Shown piece after piece: positions 25,539 through 34,589 of a DNA stretch of 64,000 bases (positions are counted from its first letter, which is position 1; the number at the start of each line of letters is the position of its first letter). The stretch comes from Corynebacterium singulare (GTDB lineage: Bacteria; Actinomycetota; Actinomycetes; Mycobacteriales; Mycobacteriaceae): NCBI RefSeq assembly GCF_000833575.1, contig NZ_CP010827.1, positions 496,001 through 560,000 of the forward strand, given 5' to 3'. A model generated the notes under the pieces. That model was given only the letters and a program-made list of their open reading frames with translations. It did not search any database and was not told the DNA's origin. The position numbers and the translations under genes are program-made.

Positions 25539-27259
25539 TGTCGGCGGTGGTCACATCCCTTCTTGGGGATTATTCGCAGGCGGTATCCCAGTTTCAGGCT
25601 GCAAGTAGGGGCAGCTACGCCGGCCCCAGCACGCCCATCGGTTTGCTGGGGGACATGGTCGGATCGGTCGAAGGCATCAACCCGGGGGACCTCGTCATGA
25701 ACACTGCGTCCGCGATGGGCGCGCGGCGTCCGTTGGGCGGTGGTAAGGGCTTGAAAGAGTTCTTGTTCGGCACGGTACTGTCTCTGGCTGGAGGCGCGAT
25801 TATGGACCGCTTACGTGGCGTCCAGGATGACTTTGAAGAGGAACGTCGGGAGGCCGATGACCTCGTGGAGTCAGCGCAACAATGCTCGGATGCCATTGAG
25901 GATGTTGTTCACATCTCTGACTCTGCTTTGGTAGAGCTCATTACGGCAGTAATCCCGCTACTCAACATTTTGACCATGCTGCTGCAGCGTCATCCCCTGG
26001 GCAAGCTCATCATTCCAGTGATTTCATCCATCGGTGGTGACCTCATCGAGCAAACGAATGACACAATTTCGCAGACGTGCCGGGATCGCGATACCGCTAT
26101 TGAGAACTGCTACTGCGAGTTTGAACAACGTTGTAGTGACGTCTGCGAACGCGAATTGCCCGAAACTCCACCTGCGCCTGAGTGCGGCCGCGAAGAACAG
26201 CCGCAGCCTAGCCCTGAACCGTGTGAGCCTGCCGCACCCGAGACACCAGCGCAGCCGACTCAACCGGCAGCTCCGGCAGTTCCGGCCCAGCCAGCCGCAC
26301 CTACGCAGCCGTCAGGGCCTTCGGCTCCAAGCCAGCCCTCCGCGCCTGAAGCTCCGGGTGAGCAGGAGACACCACCGAAGGAAGAGACCGAACCTGCGGC
26401 CGTAGAGCCTCGGGAGTGCCCGCAGCCCGAGTCTTCACCGAAGCCGGCACCACCAGTTGAGCCTGAAACGGAGCAGAAGGTTGTCCCAGCCGAGGAGATT
26501 GTCCCGAAGACCCAGCCACAAAACGTCGCTGCTCCGGAGCCTATGACGACCGTTCCGGAGATAGAATGCGAGAACAACGCTCCCGAACCATGTGGCTGTC
26601 CCGAGACCTTTGAGGACTCTTCCTGCGATTGCGAGGAAGCCAAAGGCGTTCGCGATGACACACCCACTACGCCAGCTGATGCAGGTTCTGAAGCTTCGAC
26701 GGAGATGGTCCCTCCTGCGGACCCACAGCCAACTGAAGACTCAAACGGTACCGATGAAACCCACGAACCGGACGATGCTGGCACCCCGGATGAGTCGGAA
26801 GATAGCGAGGACGTGGAACCACCCGCCCCGACGGAGGAGTGCACTCCGGAGGTGTCGTGCAGCGGAATCCTGGGCATCCTCGGCGTGGGGGTTGCGCTGG
26901 TCGGGATTGGCCTCCTCGCTGATGCAGCTATGGATTTTCTGGAAAATGTTCCGGAGCTTGAGCCAGAGCCTCAGCCAGAGGACATGCCAGCTCCCGAGCC
27001 AGAGCCAGCTCCGGAACCTGCACGAAGCGATGGTGTGATTGCTCCACCTCCAGAGCTGAACACGGTGCCCGAACCTGCGCCGCCGGCGGAGAAGCTTGCG
27101 CATGTACAAGCAGCAGGAGCTCCTGTCCCTGCGGATCCTTTGCCTGCGCCTGCGCCGTCAGCGCCCGAGGCAGCCCCAGGGACTGAACCTCATGATGCTC
27201 CCGAGGCACCGAAGCCAGAATCCCCGTCCGTACACGCACGAAAGGCAGGGCAGTGGTAA
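25538..27259 (+). CDS. Large Pro/Glu-rich ESX-4-linked protein with Cys pairs
   Basis: The 573-residue protein has no signal peptide. Residues 1 to about 200 are helical with hydrophobic stretches near 130-160 (LVELITAVIPLLNILTMLL). Residues about 200-430 are low-complexity Pro/Glu/Ala with recurrent Cys (CYCEFEQRCSDVC, CGCPETF, SSCDCEE). One hydrophobic helix lies at about 440-465 (GILGILGVGVALVGIGLL), then a second Pro/Glu/Ala tail to the end. It overlaps both neighbours by one base. It corresponds in place and composition to the Ala/Pro-rich Rv3439c. It is a candidate surface-exposed or secreted T7SS client; function unknown. Confidence 0.75.
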   Translation: MSAVVTSLLGDYSQAVSQFQAASRGSYAGPSTPIGLLGDMVGSVEGINPGDLVMNTASAMGARRPLGGGKGLKEFLFGTVLSLAGGAIMDRLRGVQDDFEEERREADDLVESAQQCSDAIEDVVHISDSALVELITAVIPLLNILTMLLQRHPLGKLIIPVISSIGGDLIEQTNDTISQTCRDRDTAIENCYCEFEQRCSDVCERELPETPPAPECGREEQPQPSPEPCEPAAPETPAQPTQPAAPAVPAQPAAPTQPSGPSAPSQPSAPEAPGEQETPPKEETEPAAVEPRECPQPESSPKPAPPVEPETEQKVVPAEEIVPKTQPQNVAAPEPMTTVPEIECENNAPEPCGCPETFEDSSCDCEEAKGVRDDTPTTPADAGSEASTEMVPPADPQPTEDSNGTDETHEPDDAGTPDESEDSEDVEPPAPTEECTPEVSCSGILGILGVGVALVGIGLLADAAMDFLENVPELEPEPQPEDMPAPEPEPAPEPARSDGVIAPPPELNTVPEPAPPAEKLAHVQAAGAPVPADPLPAPAPSAPEAAPGTEPHDAPEAPKPESPSVHARKAGQW

Positions 27260-27516
27260 TGCCGCACAATGATTTTGATGACTTTGCCCGCGGTTTCCGC
27301 GAGCGCACTGCAGCCCGATTGTTGGAGTTTGAAAAAGCGATGGCCAAGGCGCAGGACGAACTGGAGAAGTCTGCGCAGCGCGCTACCCAAGCCCAAACGC
27401 ACGCAGAAAGACAGGGACGAAGCACAGCTTCTAGAGGCGTTATGCATGGACAAAGCCAGGGACAGGGCCAGAACCGCCCGCGTGGTCAAGTGCAATCGGT
27501 GCTCAGGCGCAGCTGA
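27259..27516 (+). CDS. Small coiled-coil protein in the T7SS-linked operon
   Basis: The 85-residue protein starts at the ATG at 27259, inside the previous stop (TAATG). Residues about 5-50 form one amphipathic helix (ARGFRERTAARLLEFEKAMAKAQDELEKSAQRA). The rest is Gln/Gly/Arg-rich and probably disordered. No family is recognised. Tight coupling suggests it serves the Pro/Glu-rich protein, perhaps as a helper or chaperone, but this is a guess from position. Confidence 0.55.
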   Translation: MPHNDFDDFARGFRERTAARLLEFEKAMAKAQDELEKSAQRATQAQTHAERQGRSTASRGVMHGQSQGQGQNRPRGQVQSVLRRS

Positions 27517-27614
27517 TGCAGCAGCGAGAAACAAGTCTGGTTCCTCGCAGTCACAGGTGATACTGTGAGGTGGCTGACTACTGCATGTATCAACCAGGGT
27601 GAGGAGAATGCCGC

Positions 27615-27833
27615 ATGTCAGTGCCTTGGCTTTATGACGTCCTGTGGGGCGTTCTTCCCATGCTGTACCTCGTGGTGGCTTTTGTTGTGCTTGGCGTTGA
27701 GATTAAATACGACAGAGATATGGCGCACATAAAGCTGTGGACGGCCGCTCAGTTGCTTCTTCCAGGCATTGGACTTATCGCCTGGTGCCTTATTGAGGTC
27801 CCTCGACTAAAAAGGCTACAGCAGGACGGATAA
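27615..27833 (+). CDS. Small two-helix membrane protein, PLDc_N-like
   Basis: This 72-residue protein has two membrane helices (about 8-28 and 41-62). The pattern between and after them (IKLWTAAQLLLPGIGLIAWCLIEVPR) resembles the N-terminal membrane module of phospholipase D/cardiolipin synthase proteins, without the catalytic part. A GAGGAGA site precedes the ATG. It is the last gene before a strong hairpin terminator and may be co-transcribed with the T7SS-linked genes 98 nt upstream. Function unknown. Confidence 0.6.
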   Translation: MSVPWLYDVLWGVLPMLYLVVAFVVLGVEIKYDRDMAHIKLWTAAQLLLPGIGLIAWCLIEVPRLKRLQQDG

Positions 27834-27851
27834 CTGACCGTCCTGCTGTAG
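27816..27851 (+). terminator. Hairpin terminator after the T7SS-linked operon
   Basis: CTACAGCAGGACGG (27816-27829) is perfectly complementary to 27838-27851, a 14-bp stem overlapping the stop codon of 27615-27833. There is no T run. A second short GC hairpin follows at about 27865-27880 and may serve the opposite gene. Confidence 0.7.
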
Positions 27852-27897
27852 CTGAAGGAAGAGTTGCGCCTTGCGGCGCCTTCTAGTTGATACGTAT

Positions 27898-28728
27898 TTA
27901 GTCGCGTTCGAAGCCAGCGCGCTTGGCCAGGGCCTCACCGGTGAAGCTCTCGACGCCCTTCGCGGAAGCGTCGGCAGCCGCGAAATCGTCATACTTAGAC
28001 TCGCCGGCAAGCTGGCTGAGGAGGAAGCCGGTGACCAAGCCACGTGCGGTTTCAACCTCGGTTCCTTGGAAGAATCCGGAGCCGAGCGCTAGCTTGAAGA
28101 ACTTGTCCTCGCTAAAACCGGACTGCGTGCCCTTAGCAATCTCGCGGTACGCCACTGGGCCGGCCCACGCGTTGGCCAGCTTGGAAGGGTTGCCAGCGCG
28201 GAAAATATCATCCTGGCCCGAGCCAATGATGAGGCCACGTGCCTTCACAGCACGTGCGGCTTGGATTGCGGACGGTGACGTATCAGCAGGGTAAAGTGCG
28301 GCCACCGCGCGGACCTTGGAGTTATCCACTGCAGCTAACGTAGCGACTCCGCCGCCCATGCCGTGGCCGACAATGCCCAGCTTCGAAGGAGAAACCGAAA
28401 TCTTACCGGCGCCCATCTTGACACCTGTGGCGATCTGCAGGGCGCTTTCAACGTCAGCAGCCAAGTTGCGGTGATTGGCAAAAGCGCCAGTTTCCGTATC
28501 CGGGGCGACGACGACGATTCCCCAGCTGGCCAGGTGGCGCAGGGTGGCGTGATAGTCCTTCACGTTCTTCGTCCAGTCGTGGGCAAAGGCCACGGCCGGC
28601 AAGCCTTTACCCTCAGCGGGGGTGTAGACCTTGCCCTCCAGACCTGCATAGGACAGGTCACCAACGAGGACGCGGTGCGGGCCGCGCTTGGACAACGTAC
28701 CGAGATGCTTCTTCAAATTCGCAGACAC
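27898..28728 (-). CDS. Alpha/beta-hydrolase-fold protein lacking the nucleophile Ser
   Basis: The 276-residue protein has the fold of dienelactone-hydrolase/cutinase-like enzymes (LPAVAFAHDW oxyanion region, GIVVVAPDTETG, VRAVAALYPADTSPS, GLIIGSGQDDIF). In the nucleophile elbow the normal G-H-S-M-G reads G121-H122-G123-M124-G125, codon GGC. The region where the catalytic His is expected (AKGTQSGFSED) has none. It is therefore probably not a hydrolase; a binding or regulatory role is possible. It has no signal peptide and is divergent from glmS. Its last 100 residues after the core are not assigned. Confidence 0.8.
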   Translation of the reverse strand: MSANLKKHLGTLSKRGPHRVLVGDLSYAGLEGKVYTPAEGKGLPAVAFAHDWTKNVKDYHATLRHLASWGIVVVAPDTETGAFANHRNLAADVESALQIATGVKMGAGKISVSPSKLGIVGHGMGGGVATLAAVDNSKVRAVAALYPADTSPSAIQAARAVKARGLIIGSGQDDIFRAGNPSKLANAWAGPVAYREIAKGTQSGFSEDKFFKLALGSGFFQGTEVETARGLVTGFLLSQLAGESKYDDFAAADASAKGVESFTGEALAKRAGFERD

Positions 28729-28879
28729 GCTTTACAGAATAGAGGAAAGACTGCCCGCACAGGTGGAAAGCGTCGTCTGGAGGGGTGTCATAAAGCCCCT
28801 GAGTAGGGTGGTGTCCTCCTCAGCGAAAGTCCGGTCCCCGACCGTCGGTAAAGGGATACGTGCTGTAGGATCCCGTTTT

Positions 28880-30751
28880 ATGTGTGGAATCGTTGGATAT
28901 GTAGGCCATAACACTGATGGTCGTGACTACTTTGCCTTGGACGTGGTGCTGGAAGGCCTGCGCCGTCTCGAATACCGCGGGTATGACTCCGCGGGCGTTG
29001 CCATGTACACCGATGGTGAGATTGGCTGGCGCAAGAAAGCCGGTAAGGTATCGGCACTTGAGGCGGAAATCGAAGCCCGCCCGCTTAAGGATTCCGTCCT
29101 GGGCATTGGTCACACCCGTTGGGCCACTCATGGTGGCCCGACGGATCTCAACGCCCACCCGCATGTGGTTGATGAAGGCAAGCTTGCCGTCGTTCACAAC
29201 GGCATCATTGAGAACTTCGCCGAACTTAAGCACGAGCTGGAGTCCAAGGGCCACAACTTCGTCTCTGAAACGGATACCGAAGTGGCAGCCACCCTGCTGG
29301 GAGATATCTTCCACAACGAAGCTGGTGAAGACCTCACCAAGGCTATGCAGCTGACCGCTGCCCGCCTCGAGGGTGCCTTCACTCTCCTGGCTATTCATGC
29401 TGACCAGGCTGACCGCATCGTGGCGGCGCGCCGCGATTCGCCGCTGGTCATCGGTTTGGGTGAAGGTGAGAACTTCCTGGGCTCGGATGTCTCGGGCTTC
29501 ATTGACTACACCAAGTCCGCCGTTGAGATGGACAATGACCAGGTCGTGACCATTACCGCTGATGACATTGAGATCACTGACTATGAGGGCAACCCCGCAG
29601 AAGGCAAGCCCTTCGAGATCAAGTGGGACGCCGCAGCGGCCGAAAAGGGTGGTTACAACTCCTTCATGGAGAAGGAGATCCACGACCAGCCTGCCGCCGT
29701 GCGCGATACGCTGCTGGGCCGCCTCGATGAGAACGGCAACCTAATTCTTGATGAGATTCGTATCGAGGAGTCGGTTCTCAAGTCGATCGACAAAATCATC
29801 GTCATCGCCTGCGGTACGGCAGCTTATGCCGGCCACGTCGCGCGCTATGCCATTGAGCACTGGTGCCGAATCCCGTGCGAGGTTGAGCTCGCCCACGAGT
29901 TCCGCTACCGCGACCCAATCGTGAATGAGAAGACCCTCGTGGTGGCTCTGTCGCAGTCCGGCGAGACCATGGACACCCTCATGGCTGTGCGCCACGCACG
30001 TCAGCAGGGCGCCAAGGTTATCGCCATTTGCAACACCCAGGGTTCCTCCATTCCTCGCGAGTCCGACGCTGCCCTGTACACCCACGCCGGTCCGGAAATC
30101 GCCGTGGCCTCTACCAAGGCCTTCTTGGCGCAGATCACCGCAACTTACCTGCTGGGCCTGTACCTGGCGCGCCTGCGCGGCAACATGTTCTCCGATGAGG
30201 TCAACGCTGTCCTCAACGAGCTGCGTGCGATGCCCGACAAGGTTGGAAAGGTTATCGCCAATGAGCAGCAGGTCTATGACCTGGCCAACGCTATGGAGAA
30301 CGCCAAGTCGGTGCTCTTCCTGGGCCGTCACGTGGGCTTCCCAGTAGCACTTGAGGGTGCGCTTAAGCTCAAGGAGATTGCTTACCTCCACGCCGAGGGC
30401 TTCGCTGCTGGTGAGCTCAAGCACGGCCCTATCGCACTGATTGAGGAAGGCCAGCCGGTCTTCGTCATTGTGCCGTCCCCGCGTGGCCGCGATTCCCTTC
30501 ACTCCAAGGTGGTCTCCAACATCCAGGAGATCCGCGCCCGTGGTGCCATCACCATCGTTATTGCGGAAGAAGGAGATGAGGCTGTGGAGGCCTACGCCAA
30601 CCACATCATCCGCATCCCGCAGGCGCCCACCCTCATGCAGCCGCTGTTGGCCACCGTGCCGTTGCAGATCTTTGCCTGCGGCGTGGCCACGGCTAAGGGT
30701 TATGACGTGGATCAGCCACGTAACCTGGCCAAGTCCGTCACCGTGGAGTAA
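28880..30751 (+). CDS. glmS: Glutamine-fructose-6-phosphate aminotransferase
   Basis: GlmS makes glucosamine-6-phosphate from fructose-6-phosphate and glutamine, the first step to UDP-GlcNAc. The 623-residue protein begins MCGIVGYVG, with Cys2 (after Met removal the N-terminal nucleophile of the glutaminase domain). It has GHTRWATHG and two SIS isomerase domains (IACGTAAYAGH, LSQSGETMDT, LGRHVGFPVALEGALKLKE), and ends AKSVTVE. The frame extends to 28688, but the ATG at 28880 is required for Cys2. TAGGAT at 28866-28871 lies 8 nt before the ATG, so it is probably leaderless. There is no room for a glmS ribozyme. Confidence 0.96.
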   Translation: MCGIVGYVGHNTDGRDYFALDVVLEGLRRLEYRGYDSAGVAMYTDGEIGWRKKAGKVSALEAEIEARPLKDSVLGIGHTRWATHGGPTDLNAHPHVVDEGKLAVVHNGIIENFAELKHELESKGHNFVSETDTEVAATLLGDIFHNEAGEDLTKAMQLTAARLEGAFTLLAIHADQADRIVAARRDSPLVIGLGEGENFLGSDVSGFIDYTKSAVEMDNDQVVTITADDIEITDYEGNPAEGKPFEIKWDAAAAEKGGYNSFMEKEIHDQPAAVRDTLLGRLDENGNLILDEIRIEESVLKSIDKIIVIACGTAAYAGHVARYAIEHWCRIPCEVELAHEFRYRDPIVNEKTLVVALSQSGETMDTLMAVRHARQQGAKVIAICNTQGSSIPRESDAALYTHAGPEIAVASTKAFLAQITATYLLGLYLARLRGNMFSDEVNAVLNELRAMPDKVGKVIANEQQVYDLANAMENAKSVLFLGRHVGFPVALEGALKLKEIAYLHAEGFAAGELKHGPIALIEEGQPVFVIVPSPRGRDSLHSKVVSNIQEIRARGAITIVIAEEGDEAVEAYANHIIRIPQAPTLMQPLLATVPLQIFACGVATAKGYDVDQPRNLAKSVTVE

Positions 30752-30769
30752 ATCCATCCCCAGTACCAA

Positions 30770-30805
30770 CGAGCGGGCAGCGAGCATGGAGCTCCTGCCC
30801 GCTCG
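30770..30805 (+). terminator. Hairpin between glmS and alr
   Basis: CGAGCGGGCAG (30770-30780) pairs perfectly with CTGCCCGCTCG (30795-30805), starting 18 nt after the glmS stop. There is no T run. The presumed alr -10 (CACAAT, 30809-30814) follows at once. Confidence 0.65.
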
Positions 30806-30820
30806 TGGCACAATGAGGGC

Positions 30821-31915
30821 ATGTTGAGAACCACCGTTGACCTCGCCGCTATTGCCCACAACGTCGCTGTTGTTAAGGAGGCGGTGGCCCCAGCCCGTCT
30901 TATGTGCGTGGTTAAGGCGGATGCCTACGGCCACGGCATCGAGCGCGTGGCTCCAGTCATGGAGGAGGCGGGAGCGGATGCTTTCGGCGTTGCCACACTG
31001 TCCGAAGCCGTGGCGCTGCGTCAGGTCATCCCCACCGCTCCAATCGCCGGTTGGTTGTGGGACCCGCACGAGGATCTCACACCGGCGCTGGATGCCGGCA
31101 TTCAGATAGGCATTCCTTCCCTCGAGCACGCTCGCGCACTGATTGCGACTGGGCGCCACGCCGAGGCTTTCGTGATGGTGGAGACGGGGATGCACCGGTC
31201 GGGCGTCGATAAGCACGAGTGGTCCGAAACGTTCGCAGTGCTTCGCGACGCCCCCACGATCACCGTCCTCGGCCTCATGTCCCACTTTGCGTGCGCAGAT
31301 GATCCTACGCATCCCCACAATGACCACCAGGAAGCGGAATTCCGGGAGGCCCTTTCCTGTGCCCGTGAGGTGGGACTGGAGTGCCCCATTAACCATCTGG
31401 CGAACTCTCCGGCGGCGCTGACGCGGCCCTCCGCGCGCTTTGACCAGGTGCGCGTGGGCGTGGCTCTCTACGGGCTGGAGCCCGTCGCCGGCCGCGAGCA
31501 TGGACTCATACCTGCCATGAGCTGGGAAAGTTCCGTCGTGGCAGTGAAGCCGATTTCGGCAGGTGAGTCCACGAGTTATGGACTTACGTGGACCGCGGAG
31601 AGTGACCGCTACCTCGCCACTGTGGCTGTTGGCTATGCTGACGGTCTTCCGCGCGACGTTCAAGGGGCGCTCCAAGTGGGGCTTGGCGGTGAGCTGTACC
31701 CGCAGGTAGGGCGCGTGTGCATGGACCAGATCATCGTTGATCTCGGTTCCAACCCGCACGGCGTGGAGGCGGGGGACACTGCTGTCCTGTTTGGCCGCGG
31801 CGGAATGAGCGCGACGGAGCTTGCCGACGCCGCCGGAACCATCAACTATGAAATCGTGTGCCGTCCCACCGGCCGTACCACCCGAATTTATTGTGAAGGA
31901 ACTTCTAATGCTTAG
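30821..31915 (+). CDS. alr: Alanine racemase
   Basis: Alr is a PLP enzyme making D-alanine for peptidoglycan. The 364-residue protein has the PLP lysine K32 in VVKADAYGHG and the conserved blocks VETGMHRSG, MSHFACAD, NSPAAL, RVGVALYG and AVGYADGLPR. VGRVCMDQIIVDLG lies near the second active-site segment. CACAAT lies 6 nt before the ATG, suggesting a leaderless message. Its 3' end overlaps tsaE by 8 bp. D-alanine and amino-sugar supply genes are thus neighbours here. Confidence 0.96.
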   Translation: MLRTTVDLAAIAHNVAVVKEAVAPARLMCVVKADAYGHGIERVAPVMEEAGADAFGVATLSEAVALRQVIPTAPIAGWLWDPHEDLTPALDAGIQIGIPSLEHARALIATGRHAEAFVMVETGMHRSGVDKHEWSETFAVLRDAPTITVLGLMSHFACADDPTHPHNDHQEAEFREALSCAREVGLECPINHLANSPAALTRPSARFDQVRVGVALYGLEPVAGREHGLIPAMSWESSVVAVKPISAGESTSYGLTWTAESDRYLATVAVGYADGLPRDVQGALQVGLGGELYPQVGRVCMDQIIVDLGSNPHGVEAGDTAVLFGRGGMSATELADAAGTINYEIVCRPTGRTTRIYCEGTSNA

Positions 31916-32372
31916 TGATTTTCCACACTCTGGAACCCGCGAGGCCGCCACTGCGGAGGACGCGCAGGTTTTCGGCGAAGAATTGGGAGCCGCGCTCGAA
32001 GCCGGGGATCTCGTCATTCTTGATGGCCCTCTGGGTGCCGGAAAAACCACCTTTACCCAGGGCATTGCTCGGGGAATGCGGGTGAAAGGGCGGGTCACCT
32101 CACCCACCTTTGTCATCGCCCGCGAGCACCCCTCAACCGTGGGTGGGCCGACGTTGGTGCACGTCGATGCCTACCGGCTCCTTGACCATTCCGATGATCC
32201 ATTGGGGGAGCTCGACAGTCTAGACTTAGACACCGATATCGAGGACGCTGTGGTCGTTGCCGAGTGGGGTGGTGGCTTTATGGAGCGTCTTTCGGATTCC
32301 TATCTTGCAGTAACGATTAATCGCGACTCAGATGATGATGTTCGCGTTTTTTCTTGGAATTGGGTGATGTGA
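31908..32372 (+). CDS. tsaE: tRNA t6A37 threonylcarbamoyltransferase ATPase subunit TsaE
   Basis: TsaE is the small P-loop ATPase of the TsaBDE complex that adds threonylcarbamoyl to A37 of ANN-decoding tRNAs. From the ATG at 31908 (GAAGGA upstream) it has 154 residues, with Walker A GPLGAGKTT at about 40-48. The family block RVTSPTFVIAREH follows, then LVHVDAYRL and VVVAEWGGGF. It overlaps alr and is followed at once by the transporter gene. Its partners tsaB and tsaD lie 2-3 kb downstream on the same strand. Confidence 0.93.
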   Translation: MLSDFPHSGTREAATAEDAQVFGEELGAALEAGDLVILDGPLGAGKTTFTQGIARGMRVKGRVTSPTFVIAREHPSTVGGPTLVHVDAYRLLDHSDDPLGELDSLDLDTDIEDAVVVAEWGGGFMERLSDSYLAVTINRDSDDDVRVFSWNWVM

Positions 32373-32373
32373 T

Positions 32374-33966
32374 GTGCTGGCCTTTTTGGCTGAACAACCC
32401 CTCTTAACACTCTTTTTGATCATGGCGGTCGGTTTGGCCGTCGGTAAAATCAACTTTTTTGGAATTTCCCTCGGTGCCGCGGCTGCAATGTTCGTGGCTT
32501 TGGGCTTGTCCGCAGCTAACCCGGACATTGTGGTTCCCCCGTTTGTCTACCAGTTTGGTCTGGCCATCTTCGTCTACGTCATTGGTTTGAACTTTGGTCG
32601 TAGCTTCTTTGAGGATTTCCGTCGACGCGGCTGGAAGATGTCGTTGGTCGTCATCATTCTGTTCTTCGTTTTGGCTGGCCTGACCACTGCGGCGGTGCGC
32701 TTTTTCGATCTCGACCCGGCCCAGGCCGTCGGTATGCTGGCCGGTTCCCAGAGCTCCACGCCGGGTATGGCTGCTGTGGTTGAGACATTGGGTGGAAACA
32801 GTGCCCCCGTCGTTGGCTACTCCCTGGCCTACCCTGGCTGCATCATCGCCACCATCCTGGTAGCCGCAATCGGCGCCCCGCTCTTCGGTATCAACCACGT
32901 CAAGGATGCCAAAGAAGAAGGCATGCTGTCCGAGCCTCTCAAGTGGAAGGCAGTGCGCCTGACCAAAGACCACGGCATTACCGTGGGCGAGCTTGCGGAA
33001 TACACGGGTGAGGCGGTCATCGCTACCCGCTGCCTCCGCACGTCGAATGATCACGTCCTTGCTGATCCGAACATGGAGCTGCGTGCCGGTATGGAGCTTC
33101 TGCTCAACGGCACCATCCCAGCGCTAGAGCGCGCGATCGCTATCTTGGGCGAAGAGATACAACTGCATCTTCATGAGGAAGATGGCCTTATTTACCGCCG
33201 CCTCACGGTGTCGAATCCGAAGGTCGCCGGCCGCACGATTGGGGAATTGGACACCTTGAGCCATGGCTTCCTCATCGCCCGTATCCGCCGCGGTGATACT
33301 CAAATCGTGCCGAATGAGAACACCGTGCTCTACTACTCGGACCGTGTCCGTGTTGTCACTGCACCGGGCCGTCTTGATAGCGTCCGTAACTTCCTCGGTG
33401 ATTCCGAATCCAAGCTCGGCAACGTTGACTTGTTCCCCTTTGCCCTTGGCTTGCTCATCGGCCTACTCTTCGGTGCTATCCCGATTCCGCTACCAGGCGG
33501 TACCACCCTGTCCTTCGGTTTCGGTGGCGGCCCCATCGTCGTGGGCCTCATCCTCGGTGCGCTTGGCCGAACGGGCCCCATTCACTGGCAGATGCCATTC
33601 CACGCTAAGCAGACCATCTCGACCTTGGGCCTGACCTTGTTCTTGGCGGGCGTGGGTACCTCTGCCGGTGGTCAGTTCCGTGACGCCTTGTCGGATCCGA
33701 CGTCACTGAAGTACATGGGTGTGGGCGTTGTGCTGTCCCTCGTTTCTGCCATCGGCATCGGTCTCGTGTGCACCTTGGTGCTGCGTCTCAAGTTTGATGA
33801 GGCCATGGGCGTAGCCGCCGGCATGACCACCAACCCTGCGGTCATGGCATACCTTAACTCGCAGACCGGAACTCAGTTGGCGGAGCGTGGCTATGCCACG
33901 GTTTATCCGACCACGATTATCGGAAAGATCCTCATGTGTCAGATGCTGGCGCTGATCATCGTCTAA
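32374..33966 (+). CDS. AspT/YidE-family membrane transporter (SucE-like)
   Basis: The 530-residue protein has the layout of the aspartate:alanine exchanger family: five to six membrane helices, a cytoplasmic region (about 190-345) with two TrkA-C-type domains (VGELAEYTGEAV and VAGRTIGELDTLSHGFLIARI), then another five helices. Paired motifs GSQSSTPGMAAVVE and MTTNPAVMAYLNSQTG mark the two repeats. In C. glutamicum a member of this family exports succinate, so a dicarboxylate or amino-acid carrier is likely; the substrate is not shown by sequence. The start is a GTG one base after the tsaE stop. Confidence 0.85.
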   Translation: MLAFLAEQPLLTLFLIMAVGLAVGKINFFGISLGAAAAMFVALGLSAANPDIVVPPFVYQFGLAIFVYVIGLNFGRSFFEDFRRRGWKMSLVVIILFFVLAGLTTAAVRFFDLDPAQAVGMLAGSQSSTPGMAAVVETLGGNSAPVVGYSLAYPGCIIATILVAAIGAPLFGINHVKDAKEEGMLSEPLKWKAVRLTKDHGITVGELAEYTGEAVIATRCLRTSNDHVLADPNMELRAGMELLLNGTIPALERAIAILGEEIQLHLHEEDGLIYRRLTVSNPKVAGRTIGELDTLSHGFLIARIRRGDTQIVPNENTVLYYSDRVRVVTAPGRLDSVRNFLGDSESKLGNVDLFPFALGLLIGLLFGAIPIPLPGGTTLSFGFGGGPIVVGLILGALGRTGPIHWQMPFHAKQTISTLGLTLFLAGVGTSAGGQFRDALSDPTSLKYMGVGVVLSLVSAIGIGLVCTLVLRLKFDEAMGVAAGMTTNPAVMAYLNSQTGTQLAERGYATVYPTTIIGKILMCQMLALIIV

Positions 33967-34061
33967 CACGCGCCTGCGCTGGGTAGTGCAGGAGCATGGG
34001 AGGGCAGTCGCGTAGGATGAACGCGTACTGTACCTCCCTTTTTTAGGAGCGAATAAACTTT

Positions 34062-34589
34062 ATGAACAAGCTCGGCCAATTCATCACCACCGTTGTTATC
34101 GGCGGCTTCGCCATTTTCCTTGCGGCCCTCATCGCATTGTCGATGAATAAAGACTCCGCTGATGGCGAGATCACGTCGACGCTGTCTGAGACTCTGACGG
34201 ACTACCCGAAGAACCTCAACTTTGCTGCGCTCATCGTTCCGGATGTCTATGGCTCCGATCAGGTCGGCGGCCTGGTGGTGTGTCCGGGCACGTCGGAGAA
34301 GGATCTCTCCGAAGCCCAGGTGGATACCGCTGACATTGAATTCGAGGACGGCAAGGTGGCCGATGACGTGAACTACTTCGTCACCGTCTCCACTGAGCAG
34401 GAGTATCACGCGGAGAAGCTTCAGCGCTCCAACGTTGATCTGTGTGACGAGCTGCTCAAACAGACTGAAGCTGCGAAGCAACAGGGTCAGGACCTGCCGG
34501 CTGTGTACCCGGTCCAGCCGAACACGCCGATGCAGTTCCTCCGCGCCGAGAAGGATGACGACAGCACCAACTGGCACTTCGTGGGCTAA
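34062..34589 (+). CDS. Membrane-anchored protein, unknown
   Basis: The 175-residue protein has one N-terminal helix (ITTVVIGGFAIFLAALIALSM), a signal anchor. The extracytoplasmic domain has two Cys (LVVCPGTSEKDLSE and VDLCDELLKQ) that may pair. A TTAGGAG site precedes the ATG. Its stop overlaps the tsaB start (TAATG), so it leads the tsaB-rimI-tsaD operon although nothing ties it to tRNA modification. No family is recognised; it looks like a conserved corynebacterial envelope protein. Confidence 0.75.
   Translation: MNKLGQFITTVVIGGFAIFLAALIALSMNKDSADGEITSTLSETLTDYPKNLNFAALIVPDVYGSDQVGGLVVCPGTSEKDLSEAQVDTADIEFEDGKVADDVNYFVTVSTEQEYHAEKLQRSNVDLCDELLKQTEAAKQQGQDLPAVYPVQPNTPMQFLRAEKDDDSTNWHFVG

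Noticed and set aside
26024-26877. Minus-strand frames opposite the Pro/Glu-rich gene
   Set aside because: Low-complexity Gly/Ser translations mirror the Pro/Ala/Glu codons of the real gene.
28729-28879. Possible glmS ribozyme before glmS
   Set aside because: The gap is short, shows no ribozyme core and has a -10 box next to the start codon.
29741-32116. Open frame of about 790 codons on the minus strand
   Set aside because: It is antisense to glmS, alr and tsaE, whose products are clearly recognised; long antisense frames arise from GC-rich codon bias.
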